Assembly: GCA_002900995.3 (NCBI GenBank)
Contig: CM035305.1
Location: forward strand, 3,642,467 to 3,706,466
Direction of reading: 5' to 3'
DNA length: 64,000 nt
Source of the DNA: Ganoderma boninense
Lineage: Eukaryota; Basidiomycota; Agaricomycetes; Polyporales; Polyporaceae
Shown here: positions 23,984 to 35,367 of the stretch, piece by piece
How positions within the stretch are numbered: position 1 is the first letter of the stretch
Layout: each line of letters opens with the position of its first letter
Notes under the pieces: generated by a model
Seen by the model: the letters and a program-made list of their open reading frames with translations, nothing else
Database searches by the model: none
Told to the model about the DNA's origin: nothing
Position numbers and translations under genes: made by a program

Positions 23984-25113
23984 AGCTTGATATGAACGCT
24001 GGAAGGGGCCAATAGACGAGTTAGGGATGAAGGAGGAAGGGGAACACGTCGGGAACTCACACAAGCGAGGGCAGGGGGGAAATGGTCTGAGGAAAGAGGC
24101 AACCCCACCGTTTCGGCCGTCAGCCGGGCTTTTACTATGCACGCGTCAGGCAGGCGTCAGGATGTGGTACAGATAGCAAGACGCTCCGAGTCACCGGCCT
24201 CGAAGAGGGCATCGTGGTGAAGGCGTGTTTCATCGAAGCGAGCACGAGACACGTGCTGGGGGCGAAATTGCCGCTTGGGGCGATTGCCAGGGACCTTGGG
24301 AAAGGCTGCTCCGGACGGAGTATTGTGCACATGCTGACGGCCGCTCACAGGAGGATGGGCCTGCCTGGAAGAGATTGCGAGGAAGAAATCGGTTGGGTTC
24401 CGTGACATGGGGCGGAATCAAGGGGCGCTTAGAGCAGCTGACAAGTAGACGGTCCGTGGCTACCCCAACAGAGTGTACTGGGAAGTCGCCATTGTTACGC
24501 CTTCCAAGACATTAATACGAGTACCAAGCGACGAAACACAAACGAGTTGGCGGGATGCCTGCTGGATTGAAATCAGCACGAGGCGAACCGAAGTGAAAGA
24601 CGTGAGTGCCGGTACGCATCACTATTACTGAACTTCTGACGCCATTCTCCCGACTTGCCACGCTGCCGAATGCAGGATGAAGTTTCCAAGAGGATAGCTC
24701 GCCCATATTTGTGATCGAGCTGGAGAACACGTGAAGAAGCAGCTACATCGGATACTCCATTCAACCGGACACATCGTCTCAGAACAAACGCTTATGGCCA
24801 CCAACATGCACGATTTACGAAAGGACAAAATATACGACGTACTTGACGTGTCTCAAGGCCGACGCACCTGCACATAGCGGTGTTCCGCGGACAGCATCGG
24901 CCTTGAACCCGAGCAGTCGTACCGACGGCATATAGCTCACGCGAGGCATGGCGTATTAAACATCATGGTGAGCGAGGTCCATTACTGACAAATGGACATC
25001 AACACGAGGTAGAACGGCACAGGAGGAGTGACGCACCAAATATGATTGAGTAGGAAATGAGGTAAATCTACACGTACTGCAACCGTTCGCGAGGCGCACA
25101 CGCGAACCCGGCT
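23984..25113. other. Intergenic, nothing recognised
   Basis: Frames near 24135-24515 and 24512-24828 overlap on both strands and show no domain. It separates the Ser-rich hypothetical gene from the 3' end of the mL43 gene. Confidence 0.45.
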
Positions 25114-25610
25114 TTATATCCTAAACGGCTCCTCAACGTGCAACCCGCTCCAAATACCTCTTGTCGCCTCAGACTTGCTCTCCACCGATAGCCTCTTGAG
25201 AGGCTTGATTTTGGCGCCAGAAGAGTCAAGAAGTAGTTGGACTTTCTTGTCAATGCCATTGACTTCGAAGCCCTTTAGGCCGATGACCTTGTCCCGATTA
25301 TTAACTATAAACTTGTTAGATGGCGGCGCGTTGGGGCCGAGAGAAGGAACATACTGTAAAAACCACGTATCACAGGCTCACGGCAACTCCTCTGCCTGAC
25401 CACGAACTCAACGTGAGGGTTTGCGCGCGCGACATCCTCAAGGTGACTGTGAATGTATGTGCGGAGGTTGGTAGAGGAGGCCCAGCTGTCACAGAACTCG
25501 AAAACTAGCTTGCGGATTTGGGGGATGAAGGCGCCGTGGCCGTTGGCAGGAAGGGAGTGCTGCTGCGCTCGAAGGAAGGGTCTGGCGGCGGAAGTGAGTT
25601 TGGAAGCCAT
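25114..25610 (-). CDS. Mitochondrial large-subunit ribosomal protein mL43
   Basis: Two exons, about 25610-25355 and 25304-25114, give about 148 residues. The protein has the thioredoxin-like L51/S25/CI-B8 domain: GHGAFIPQIRKLVFEFCDSW, ANPHVEFVVRQR, EPVIRGFY, then NNRDKVIGLKGFEVNGIDKK. This is the mL43 family, called MRPL51 in yeast, a component of the mitochondrial 54S subunit. The ATG at 25610 gives MASKLTSAARPFL, a plausible short mitochondrial targeting N-terminus, so I prefer it to the upstream in-frame start codon at 25922. The gene is divergent from the one at 25978, with about 370 bases between their starts. Confidence 0.88.
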
Positions 25611-25977
25611 TGGGGCAGCGGCTTCAGGCTTGAGACGGAGACGGTGGCCAGCGAGGACAGCGTTCTGAGCAGGAGGAGCCACCCAATCACTCGCAGAGCT
25701 GTTGTGGCGCCGATCGAGTAATGTTGGCCTGGGGCTTTCGGAGAATGAATTTAAAATTGCATGGGGAATCATCTGAGTTTGAAAGGGAGGGGTAAGCGAG
25801 AGGATTGGAGGGCGACAGCGCTTGTCTCCCAACCAAGCAGCGACGACGCGAGCGTGAATTCGCCACGGGACGCGTCGAGCTGGACGCGTTAGGACCTCTT
25901 GCATCTGCTTTCCTCCAGCCACTCGCGCGTCTTCTTCGCCAAAGCGGCGTCAATCGTGCCTCAAATCTCCTTTCGCC
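25611..25977. promoter_or_regulatory. Bidirectional promoter region
   Basis: Both flanking genes, mL43 (minus) and the unknown nuclear-type gene (plus), start at its edges, so this 367-bp stretch must hold both promoters. No clear TATA box is seen. Confidence 0.45.
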
Positions 25978-28327
25978 ATGGCGCGTGCGACCCGCTCGAC
26001 CACCAGCCACGAAAAGGACAAGCCCGCAGACTCCTCCCCACCCTCTCGTAAAGGCGCGTCCAAGAAGCGCAAGCGCACCTCCAACACAGACACCGACGAC
26101 TCTCTCCCCGTCAAGCTCCCTCGCACTGACTCCAAGGACGACGCCTCTCCTGCCCCCGACGACCTCCCCGACAACAGTCAGGGCGCGCCTGCCCAGCAGC
26201 GGAGATGTCCCCATCCAGAGTCCGGATGCCGCAGACATCCTCGACGTGCTCCAGTTGTGCGTAACCACTTTGCTTTTCCCTCTTTCGCTTTTCTGAGACG
26301 GTCTCCTTTCGTTCCAGGGTCGACAATCAGGGTCTCCTTGACCGTGTCTTCCCATTGCCCATCGACTCCAGTGTCGCCACAAATGGAGCGGCCTCGTCCT
26401 CCACCTCCTCCATGCTCTCCTTGCGTTCACTGCTCAAGAATCCCTGCCATCATCCGCTCAAAGTACTCCAGGTACGCTCCACTCTGCTGCTGCAGCCTTG
26501 ACATGAGCTTATCATCGCCTCCCCTTCAAAGACTGCTGTCCAGCATCTCCATCCTATATCCTCCCATCCACGCTTCCGCCCTTCTGAGACCGCAGCGCAA
26601 CAACTCCGCTTCTGCAATCTTGCCACCTCCCTACTAGACCAAGCATCTCGAAACACCGCTCCCGTACCCCTCGCCGCGGCTACAGTCATCACCGACGTCG
26701 ATACTCTACAGGACGATGCAGCGTCTCCCACTGCTTCATCCCAGCCTTCCGCCGGTGTACGACCCCACAAGTATGCCCTCGTACAGCACCTTCCCAGTGG
26801 TGATTGGTGGACATCCGCAAGCTCCCATGTCGTCACTGCCGAAGGGACGAACAAGGACCTGAAGAACCTCCACACCGCCAAGGCCGACTTGGTCTCCATC
26901 TTCCCTTCCACATCAGGCTCTCAGCTCGGGCAGAAGGGTACGTTAGGCGATTACGTCGTCAAGCGTGCATCTGGGGTGCCTCCTCACAAGCAGCCACAAC
27001 CGCGGCGAGTCAGCTGTGGCAAGTTCCTCGACTATGGTCCCTACGCCAGCTTCGCGCCCAGTTTCGACCAGGACGGCGTAGAGGTGGGACGTGTAGGCAT
27101 GGGCGAGGTCATCTTCCATCGGCACATGAAGCACAAACTACGGTCATTGGCCAAGGGCAAGCGGCGAGCATTCCTCGCTGGGGCGGACCGCCAGACGGAA
27201 GATGTCATCATGGGGGACGCTTCTGCAAGTAGTCAGGCGACCGCGGCTGGACCACCCAACGAAGGCGAAAATTTGACGAAAGAATTAGAGTCTTTGCTCT
27301 CATCAGAGGAAGTCAAGGCTATCAAGTCAGCTTTGGGCTCGTTGGAGATGGAACAGGCGGTCGATGAGCTATTACAACGGAACGCGAAAGCGCTCCAGCA
27401 TCTGGAGGAACTCCAATTGAAACGGTTACGTGCACAAGGCGGCGGATCAAGTGTTGTGGAAGTCGGATCCGAAGAGTGGGACGTTGGTGCGTGATTGCCC
27501 TTTCTCCCAAATGTATTTAATCATTCATTCCCGTTACAGCTCAAGGGATCACGGACTCTCTGGCCCTGTTGGCGTCGTTGAGGCCACGGCCCTCCGATGG
27601 CGACTCGGAACAAGCTCCTCTAATCCCATCCGCCTTCGTCCTCCACAAGCTGCAACGTACTCTTCCCCTGTCGGCAACAGAAGGATGGCACGGAACGCTT
27701 CCAGAGGGCCGTGCCACCGCCTTCTGCGATGATACGACAGTGCACGTGCGTGCTAGCTCAGTGGCGTCTTCCAAGTCCACTCCCGCACCTGCCACACCGG
27801 CCAAGGCCGCCACTGCGGCACCACCTTACACCCCTTACGGCTATACGGCAGGATACCAGTCGCAGTACCGAGGCTATGGGACGTACGCGACGACCACACA
27901 AAGCACCAGTTACTACCCCACCACCACCTACAGCGCCACGACCCCGCAAACTGCTGCTGCTGCGCACTACCCCAATGCTCAATATGGCGCCACAGCCCAA
28001 AGCCAGTACTTCGGATGGTTTGCCAACTCGGGGCGCTCAACACCCCAGCCGCCTGCACAGACGACTAACTACACGAGCTACTACGGCACCACACAGCAGC
28101 CCCAGGCCCAGCGCGCCGTAGCCAATACTGTCCTGTCCTCTGCCAAGCAGCCTACATATACTCCTACGACATGGACTGGGACGACTGGTACTGCGTACGC
28201 CCCTCCGCTCCCACCCCATATGAGGGCGACCGTCGGTGGGGCGTCCACGTCGACAACCCCGACTCCGACAACGGCTGCCGTTCCAACGTATGCTGGATAC
28301 TTGGGAGGGTATACTGCACCTCGATGA
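25978..28327 (+). CDS. Unrecognised, probably nuclear protein with Tyr/Thr/Ala-rich tail
   Basis: The start at 25978 gives a Ser/Lys-rich N-terminus with GASKKRKRTS, a candidate nuclear localisation signal. Later exons are about 26200-26256 (PDAADILDVLQ), 26318-26471 (LLDRVFPLPIDSSV, SLRSLLKNPCHHPLKVLQ), 26532-27486 and 27540-28327. The large exon has a structured look: KYALVQHLPSGDWWTSASSH, then LDYGPYASFAPSFDQDG and a coiled-coil-like Glu/Leu stretch. The last exon begins LALLASLRPRPSDGDSEQAP and ends in about 180 residues rich in Tyr, Thr, Ala, Gln and Pro, resembling prion-like disordered tails. The first exon and the 26200 exon are in different frames, with no acceptable intron visible between 26170 and 26200, so that join is unresolved. 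I do not recognise the family. Confidence 0.62.
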
Positions 28328-29170
28328 GAGGAACATCGAAGGGCCACATCAGGGTATTCGGGCACAGTACATTATTACTGTAATATTAGAGGTACCCATG
28401 ACGCTTAATCGACCCGATAGTTTCGATTCCTTCGGACCCGCTACTTCCGTCGAACCGTCCTCTAATAGCCTTCATTTCTTTGATGTCTCGTAGTCGTCGT
28501 CGGGCCTTAGTAATTCAGACCGCATATGTAGCATTCTAGTCGTCGTCAGAACTACAATAGATATTACACTAACGCACGCGCTCGAAAATTTTGAGCGGAG
28601 ACAATCTACCAACTACACCGATATACCAGCACAAAAGGAAGGAACGAGTCAAGATGGAGAACGAACCAGGGTGAATATGTCTCGTGCAGTCTAGGCTCTG
28701 CATTCCCACTGGTCAAGGACGAGGAGCTGACTTCCCAACAGGAGGGGGGCCCCGCATTGCGGTCGCCGCCTCGTTCTGACACGGCAAACCACCCCCTCAA
28801 CGCCTCGGGCGCGAGCCCTTCCTGAGGGGGAAAGCATCCGATCGCGACCTCGACCGTCGGAGAGAGCAGTAGAGAACAGCGAGGACGGATGAGGAGAACG
28901 TGTGTGGGGAACGGTTAGACGACGACCGGGGCAATATATGAAATTTTCGCCGGCGTTCGCCGAGATGGAGGACTCCCCGTTTGGGACGCGACGTACTTGC
29001 GCGCTCGCCCGGTGGGCCAGTCCGAGGTCCGAGAGGGTCCGCAATGCTCACGACCACGGTATACTGACGTGCTCGGAGATTTGAAAGGGTGGTGTGTATT
29101 GGGACTTGTGCACGACATGCAAGATACAGTGCTAGATTCGAGGCCCGGTAGCCGAAGCAATCCATCCCCG
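28328..29170. other. Convergent 3' intergenic region
   Basis: Lies between the stop codons of the plus-strand unknown gene and the minus-strand TPR gene. Minus-strand frames at 28691-29186 show no domain. Confidence 0.45.
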
Positions 29171-31478
29171 CTAAACCCTCTCGCATTTCATGACCATGCC
29201 CTTCAACTCCTCGTCTGTCTTTCCCGCAGTCTGGCGCAGCAACTGCTCTCTCATTTTCATAGCAGCCCCGAGAGGGCCATGTAAACCGGACTTTGCATCC
29301 GCCGAAAACTCCCAGATCGGTTTCATGCGGGGAATGGCGTCGTGCAGCTTGTTCAGGACGTTGAGTAGATAGGTCACGGGTCCTCCGACCTCGTTCTGCA
29401 CGGTGAACGCAATGTGAATGTACCCTGAAGAGTAAAAAACGTGAGCTCTGTACTCTCTTGCTCTCAAGTGGGTTGAGGCCGACTCACATGCGTGCTTTTC
29501 GTCGTCAGGAGGATAGGCGTTGGCAGCCTTGAGGTACTCCGCCGATGCTAGCATATGATCCGCCACGAGTTCCTGGCTGAGTCCTTCTTTCTTTCGTTTG
29601 AGGATCGCCATGTGATGGAGGTAGAACCCACGAGTGCTGTGTAAGTATGATACTAAGTATGGGGGGCATCTGAGACTGAGACCATGCACTTACGCATATG
29701 CTTGACCGCGCGGATACTGGAAGAACGAGAGATAGAAGGCAATGTCCTCTGTGTTTGACAGCAACGGAGCCTTAGGGGAGCCTTCAAGCTCTGCCAATAA
29801 CGCATCTGCGCCCGCAAGGATCTCTCGAAGGGGAAACTTTGAGTTCTCGCCAGGGTGTTTATAATATGCCTGAGATGGTCGTTTAGACATTAGAATTAGT
29901 TGAAATCAAGGAGGTCACTGCACCCCAATTAATGCTTCGAGGCGCATGCACTTGATGCCGCGCATGAAGGTATCCCTGAAGACTGCGCCCTTGTCGTCAA
30001 AGGAGACATCTTTCCAGAGCTCCTTCCCCCACTCAAGGACTTCCAGGGCAGAGGTGTAAAACTCCAGAGCAGTCTCAATGTTGTTCTTGAACTTGTCCTC
30101 CATGAACCCGCGCATGATCCAAGCTCTGTTCAATGGTTCAACTCTTCAACTTCGTCGATATCGTGATGCAAAACTGTTGACACACCTAACTGTGGTCGAG
30201 ATTGCCGGGCGGACAGCGTCCCAGCCGCCAATCCTGAGCCTCGCGGGAATTTGTTCTATGACCTTCCTTGCCCCGCTGTCGCCCCAAGCTCTCGCCTGCG
30301 TCATTTCGAACATGACTAGACACAGGTCATGAAGCAGTGGCGGTCTTCGACTACCATGGGAAAGGACTTACGTTGTTTGTTGTACATGTCGATGAAGTTC
30401 TCGTCAGTAATGTGGAAGACACGGTTATCAGAAAGCATGGCATTGGACATGCCAACCAAAACCTCAGTCACATCAGATTAGATGCGTTGCTCTATTAGAT
30501 AGGTCCGAACAACTTACTCCCAAATGCCCGAAGTAACCTTGCGCCCCTGCCGGTGCACCAGCGGGGTTCCGGACGATTCTTCCCTGTTTCATCTTGTCGA
30601 TAGCATCCTGCCATTCCTTTAGGCTTGCATTAGCACGCTGTCTATGTTGTGTATAATTTACGACGACTCAGACATACGAGATACGCCTTCGATATGACCC
30701 AAGCCTGGGAGTTCAAATATATGTTACCGGAGCCATTTCAACGAACGAATAAATTAGCTTACACTGCTATTCCACTGCTGGGCGGCTTGCAGCCCAGACA
30801 TCAACGCCACTGCACGGTGCCAAGGGAGCTGTTCGGGTCTGTTCATGGTCACCATATCACTGGGTTTCCTGGGGTTCGCCTCGAGATCCGCCATCCTGGC
30901 TTGGACGACTGCCAACTCGGCAGTGTAGTTGTCCCTCTGCTTCTTCTGTGCCGGCGTCAGATTCTCCACGGGGAGCGCGGCGACTGCACGCTTCCACGCG
31001 CGGACTGCTTGGTCTGGCCTGTCGAGACTCTGAACGCATCAAATGACATCAAGTTAGCACCAAACAGATTTACGATCCAGCATGGGTACAGAGAACGAAC
31101 CGACCGTTTGCGCTTGAGCCAAGCGGCTCCAAGCCTTCGCGTATGAAGGATCAAGCTCGGTCGCCTACACCACGAAGAATCAGTACCACAAACATAACGT
31201 CTGTTATCTGAACCAACCGTAGTCGCGTCGGTACTGGAATCGATGAACCTACAACCACCAGATGTGACTTGGATGACAACAGATGGACGAGTATGCGAAT
31301 CGCAGTACCTGTTCAACCCAAACGCGCAGGCTGCACGATTACAATATAGGATCGCATTCTTCTTGTCAAGTTTGATGGCTTCAGTGTACTTCTTGTACGC
31401 GCCAGTAAAGTCATTCTTGGCGAAGAGCGCGTTGCCCTCTGTCTTGAGCTGCTCGGCCTGTTGGAGAGCCGTGGCCAT
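29171..31478 (-). CDS. TPR-domain protein
   Basis: About ten exons read down from 31478. The N-terminus is a classic tetratricopeptide unit: AEQLKTEGNALFAKNDFTGA, then YKKYTEAIKLDKKNAILYCN. Two further units follow in ATELDPSYAKAWSRLAQAQ and DRPDQAVRAWKRAV. This three-TPR head resembles those of SGT, Sti1 and PP5, which bind Hsp70/Hsp90 tails. The long C-terminal part includes MTQARAWGDSGARKVIEQIP, RAWIMRGFMEDKFKNNIETA and the final GAAMKMREQLLRQTAG. It looks helical and may continue TPR-like. I do not know a named yeast homologue. The gene is divergent from a small gene at 31697, 218 bases away. Exon edges were not all fixed, but the segments appear in order with GT..AG signals. Confidence 0.75.
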
Positions 31479-31696
31479 CGCGGAAAGAGCTTGGGAAAGC
31501 GTGGGGGACGGTGACGGAAGGCGTGCAGGATATATATACACCTTCTCGCGGCTTCCCGTTGGACAGGGGCCGCAACACGAGGAAAGGGTCGCTGTTCGAG
31601 TTCGTACAATGCGTTCCTCGGGTTGTCTCGGCCATTGCCGTTCGCTACGCCATCCCACACAGGGTCATTTCGGCGTATCCTCCAAAGGCAGTCGAC

Positions 31697-31922
31697 ATGT
31701 CTGCGAATCTGCCCATCACAAGTCTAGAAGCACTGGGCCAGGGTTCAGGAATCGAAGACTATGAGGCGACGACAGGCGATGAACCAGCGTTCACAGTGCC
31801 TTCGGATACGCACATAAACAAGCAGGCAGCTGATCTTTCTCAAGCTGGACAACCACGAGAAGACATGCGCAGGCAAACACGGCCGCCGCATCGCGCGGGA
31901 AGCACTGAAGAAACGCAAGTAA
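31697..31922 (+). CDS. Possible small protein, 58 residues
   Basis: An ATG at 31697 opens MSANLPITSLEALGQGSGIE, then DYEATTGDEPAFT. A 49-nt intron (about 31796-31844, GTGCCT..CTCAAG) would join it in phase to LDNHEKTCAGKHGRRIAREA, then LKKRK and a stop at 31922. The second exon is basic and looks coding by composition, and the divergent position with the TPR gene supports a promoter. The donor is not canonical beyond GT. I do not recognise the family. It could also be a chance frame. Confidence 0.4.
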
Positions 31923-32088
31923 CAGCACATCTTCCTGGCTTGAATCACAGACCACGTCGAATACCAATAACCTACTTGAGTGCTACTCATGTCAGTGCAT
32001 TTCAAGGCGGAGAGGGCTGGTGCTGACCTTGTTAGTTTCGGTGCGTAGTTCAATACACAGATTTCAATTTGACAAGATGCAGGTGGGG

Positions 32089-32885
32089 CTAGGGTGGAGA
32101 TGAGGGTAGGCTACATTCGCCTGGCGTCTTGTGATGGGTGTTGTACTGGGATGGTCTCTGAGGAAGCACTGTAACAGTGCAAGAAGATCCCATTATATAT
32201 TCCCTGAATGCGGAAGGAAACATGGAGAGTCTCCTAGTTTTGTGGTGACCTGTGAGGAGAAAACGAGAAGGGCTGCAAGTTACTGAGAATTCGACCTCTG
32301 TGCCCTCTCCAGCTCCCACCGCAACCTCATGTTCGCGAACCCGATCGGACCTCGTCCGCATCATGGGAGAAGATAGCTGGAGGCGTGCTGCCTCGAGGTG
32401 CGGTGGAAGCTCTCCGTCATTTCGAATCACCTGTCCCAGACGTTGTAAGTCGAGAAGCAAAGGAGCGTAGAACATCGAAGACATACCGAACCAATTGCAA
32501 GGAAGAATGAGAAAGTTGCTGCGCTACCAAGCATGTACTGAGATAACGTGGGGAGCACACCGCGAGGACCTGCGCCTCCTCTGGTGCATACGCGCAAGTA
32601 AGGATGTTTGGCGACCATGACATGAAGGCCCTGCTACGCACCGGAGAATGCTCAAGCCACCGAACAAGAAGCCCATCGTAAGACCAACGCCTGCACCCAT
32701 CGCAGCACCCATCCTATCCAAATCTCAGTCATTCGTTGCCCTGTCCGCACTGACATGATCACGCACTTCACTGAAGCGTAGCAGGGTATTCAGTCTGCAA
32801 TGTCATTCACGTAAAACCAGCGCGACGACGTACACTTCTGCCATACTGTCATGCCTTGCTGTTGAGGGACGGCTGCAGGAGGCAT
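32089..32885 (-). CDS. MGR2: Mgr2/Romo1 family, TIM23 translocase subunit
   Basis: Four exons read down from 32885: about 32885-32836, 32713-32642, 32580-32487 and 32430-32089. The N-terminus PPAAVPQQQGMTVWQK is followed by MGAAMGAGVGLTMGFLFGG, the first membrane hairpin with its Gly-zipper, and then GAGPRGVLPTLSQYMLGSAA and TFSFFLAIGSVIR, the second. This is the Mgr2/Romo1 fold; Mgr2 couples TIM21 to TIM23 in the mitochondrial inner membrane and controls lateral release of preproteins. Cumulative phases agree across all joins. The family protein normally ends soon after SVIR, at about 100 residues. Here the open frame runs on for about 113 more codons without hydrophobic or conserved features, so an unseen intron or a different end is possible. 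It is divergent from PEX10, 238 bp apart. Confidence 0.82.
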
Positions 32886-33123
32886 TATGTCGTAGAATTA
32901 AGAGGAGTAGCGGTGTAGATAGGTGAAGCAAGCGTGAGGCGACAAGGGTTGGTTTGACGTCGTAGTTGTCTGCAAGACGCGTCGTGCGAGCCCATCAGAA
33001 CGCCCATGGGCCCGGCCGCTCTCTCCGAGTCCCGGACGCCGATCACATTGCCATTCCCCGCACTACGCCGCACGGCGTCCTCTGAGACTCCACTACCACC
33101 ACCACCGGTAAACATTTCTTGCG

Positions 33124-34371
33124 ATGCCTAGTGGGCTTCCTGGTTTTCCTCATGCTCAACAGGCTCAAATCAGTGCGTGCAAGACGAAAGCTTTGAAGCA
33201 GGAGGGTCCATGCTGACTTCGCGCATGTGGCGTTAGTTCGGTCAAATCAACGGGACCTGTTCCAGGTATCTACGCTGAGAGAAGAGACGGAGAATGTATT
33301 GCGATCGTGGCTTGGTAAGCATTCTGCGTGTGGTTATTGCATGATACGGCCATTTGAACGAAGATGTCTTAGGGACGCGGTGGCTCACACGCTGGGATAA
33401 AGAGATAGACTTCGCGGCGAACGTTGTCTTACTATGGTCTGACAGTGGGGCTCGGTAAGTGTTTGAGTGTGGGTAATACTAATACTGATTCGCGTTGCAG
33501 GCTCGCAGACTCTGGGGGAGGAGTACACCGACATTTGGCTTCATTCGTCTCGCGACCGACGTCGACCTTCTCCCCGTCTACGGGCAGCCCTCATCCTACT
33601 TCCTACCCTCCCGTCATACCTGCTATCAAGATGGAGTTCTTCGTTGTCTCAAACATCCCTCACTGGTGCTGTTCTCCGCAAAATTCCGACTGTGCTGGAG
33701 GTCCTCTCCGAAATCAACCTGGCCATATTCTACCTGCGCGGGACGTACTACAACATTGCTAAACGGCTGCTGGTATAAAATATGTAAGTTGACAGCAACA
33801 CATCGGTCTCTTGGACTGTCTCTCACCTCTCCACAGATATCTGCAATACCGGAGAATCCAAATGCACGTCCACCTTCATATGCCCTCCTCGGTATACTGC
33901 TTGGTGTGCGACTATTGCATCGGGCCCTGAATTACCTTCGGTCACGCTCGACGAAGGCGGAAGCTGCAAACGGGAAAGGCAAACGAATAGCAGAAGGTGA
34001 CGACGAGATCTTCATTGATGACCGTCGAGTTTCGACTATGCTTGAAACCGCGGCGCATTTGGAGGATGCGCCACCCCTGCCTGCGGAAGAGGACGAACGG
34101 ACGATTCTGGACGTGTCGAAGATCCCACCCGCGGTCCGAGCCGGGAGGAATTGCACGCTGTGCTTGGAGGAGCGGACGGCCAGCTGCGCCACAGATTGTG
34201 GACACTTGTTTTGTTGGAACTGTATCGTTGGGTGGGGTCGGGAGAAGGTAAGCTTTGAAGAAAGGATGCCTTTTGCGATGCAACCTGACCTCGCATCCCT
34301 TCCAGGCTGAATGTCCGTTGTGCCGACAGTCCCTGAATCTCGCGTCTCTGTTGCCTGTGTATAACCTTTGA
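33124..34371 (+). CDS. PEX10: Pex10, peroxisomal RING E3 ligase (two apparent reading-frame breaks)
   Basis: Exons about 33124-33172, 33237-33314, 33375-33455, 33501-33772, 33837-34247 and 34306-34371. Landmarks are SNQRDLFQVSTLREETENVL, TRWLTRWDKEIDFAANV, SQTLGEEYTDIW, a membrane region and a C-terminal C3HC4 RING: CTLCLEERTASCATDCGHLF, then CWNCIVGWGREK and AECPLCRQSL. All eight zinc ligands are present. Pex10 forms a RING complex with Pex2 and Pex12 that ubiquitinates Pex5 for receptor recycling. Two spots break the frame. Near 33428 the frame must shift between FAANV and YYGLTVGL. Near 33772 the strong GTAAGT donor at 33784 is preceded by an in-frame TAA; a weaker GTATAA donor at 33773 avoids it. 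Both fit small indels in the sequence. Confidence 0.85.
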
Positions 34372-34558
34372 TGTTTGCTGTCTAATTTGCTGTCTAATTC
34401 GCATTGCTTTTGTTGCCCGCCACCACACTCGCCGTAGGCGGATCCAAGGTTGCGATCGATAGCTATAGCTCGGCATGGAGAGTAATAACACAGCAAGGAA
34501 CGTACAACAGGTGTGCAGGAAGGCCACTTTTACACGAGTCAAGGACGAAATCTGTCGC

Positions 34559-35157
34559 TCAAACCACTTGTTGGATGAGCGTGATGTTGTCTCCTTTTAG
34601 TAGGATGCGGCCTGGTGAACCCTAGAGTGAGCTGCCCGCGTAAAGCAAGAGAAGGCAACAACGTACCAAGCTCTCGTCTGGGCTTCACATCCTTCACGTA
34701 CACCTCCGCTGCATCGTCCACCACTACGTTCATGAATCATCGAAACCCTGCAAGGAATCGAATCAGCCCTATGTTCATCGGAAATCGGTAACGTTGAAGG
34801 AATGCATAGAAATTGAGTGGAACCACTCATCGCGGGCAGTAAAACATGCGCAGTGAAGAAGCCGCAGCCTTCGTGCATACTGAGGTTCAACGCGAGTGCT
34901 TGAACGAGCATTCTGGACACGCACAATTATCGTCCCCTCAATCCGCATCTCGATGTTGTCGTACAACCAGATCACGACTTTTGTTTTCTGTGAGAATATG
35001 TCAGCTTGACTCTCTGAGCGTAATAGTGGACATACCTGCTGCAGGTTCTTAAAGATGACATTCTGGAGAGGGTCGTTAGAGATGATACACGCGTGCGACG
35101 GCCTGGTGCAAGACTCACGATGGGCTGAACCATCACCCTCTGTTGGCGGCCGGACAT
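34559..35157 (-). CDS. Small nuclear ribonucleoprotein SmE (one apparent frameshift)
   Basis: Five exons read down from 35157: about 35157-35119, 35062-35036, 34987-34925, 34747-34677 and 34610-34559. They encode MSGRQQRVMVQPI, NVIFKNLQQ, KTKVVIWLYDNIEMRIEGTI, a piece with MNVVVDDAAEVYVKDVKPRR and RILLKGDNITLIQQ. This is SmE with both Sm motifs, part of the heptameric ring on U1, U2, U4 and U5 snRNAs. At the start of exon 4 the reading frame fails: one A/T base seems missing at about 34737, where GATTC stands in place of the expected six-base word for Glu-Phe. SmE is essential in yeast, so a sequence error is likelier than a null allele. The gene is divergent from the dynein gene, 210 bp apart. 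Confidence 0.88.
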
Positions 35158-35367
35158 GATGGGCTATGTGTGTCGAAAGACGTAACAAAGGAGTCGTGAA
35201 GGGTGCGGAGAGGGTAGACGGTCGGAAGTCAGAGGGAGACAAGGAGAGGGCGTAACTGCGTTTAGCGCGCAGCCGCGAGGACGCCTCGGGCATTGCCGAC
35301 TGCGTCCTGTAGCGACGCGACGCGTCCTGCTAAACTTGTCCTCAACCAGCGTGACAGTGCCAACAAC

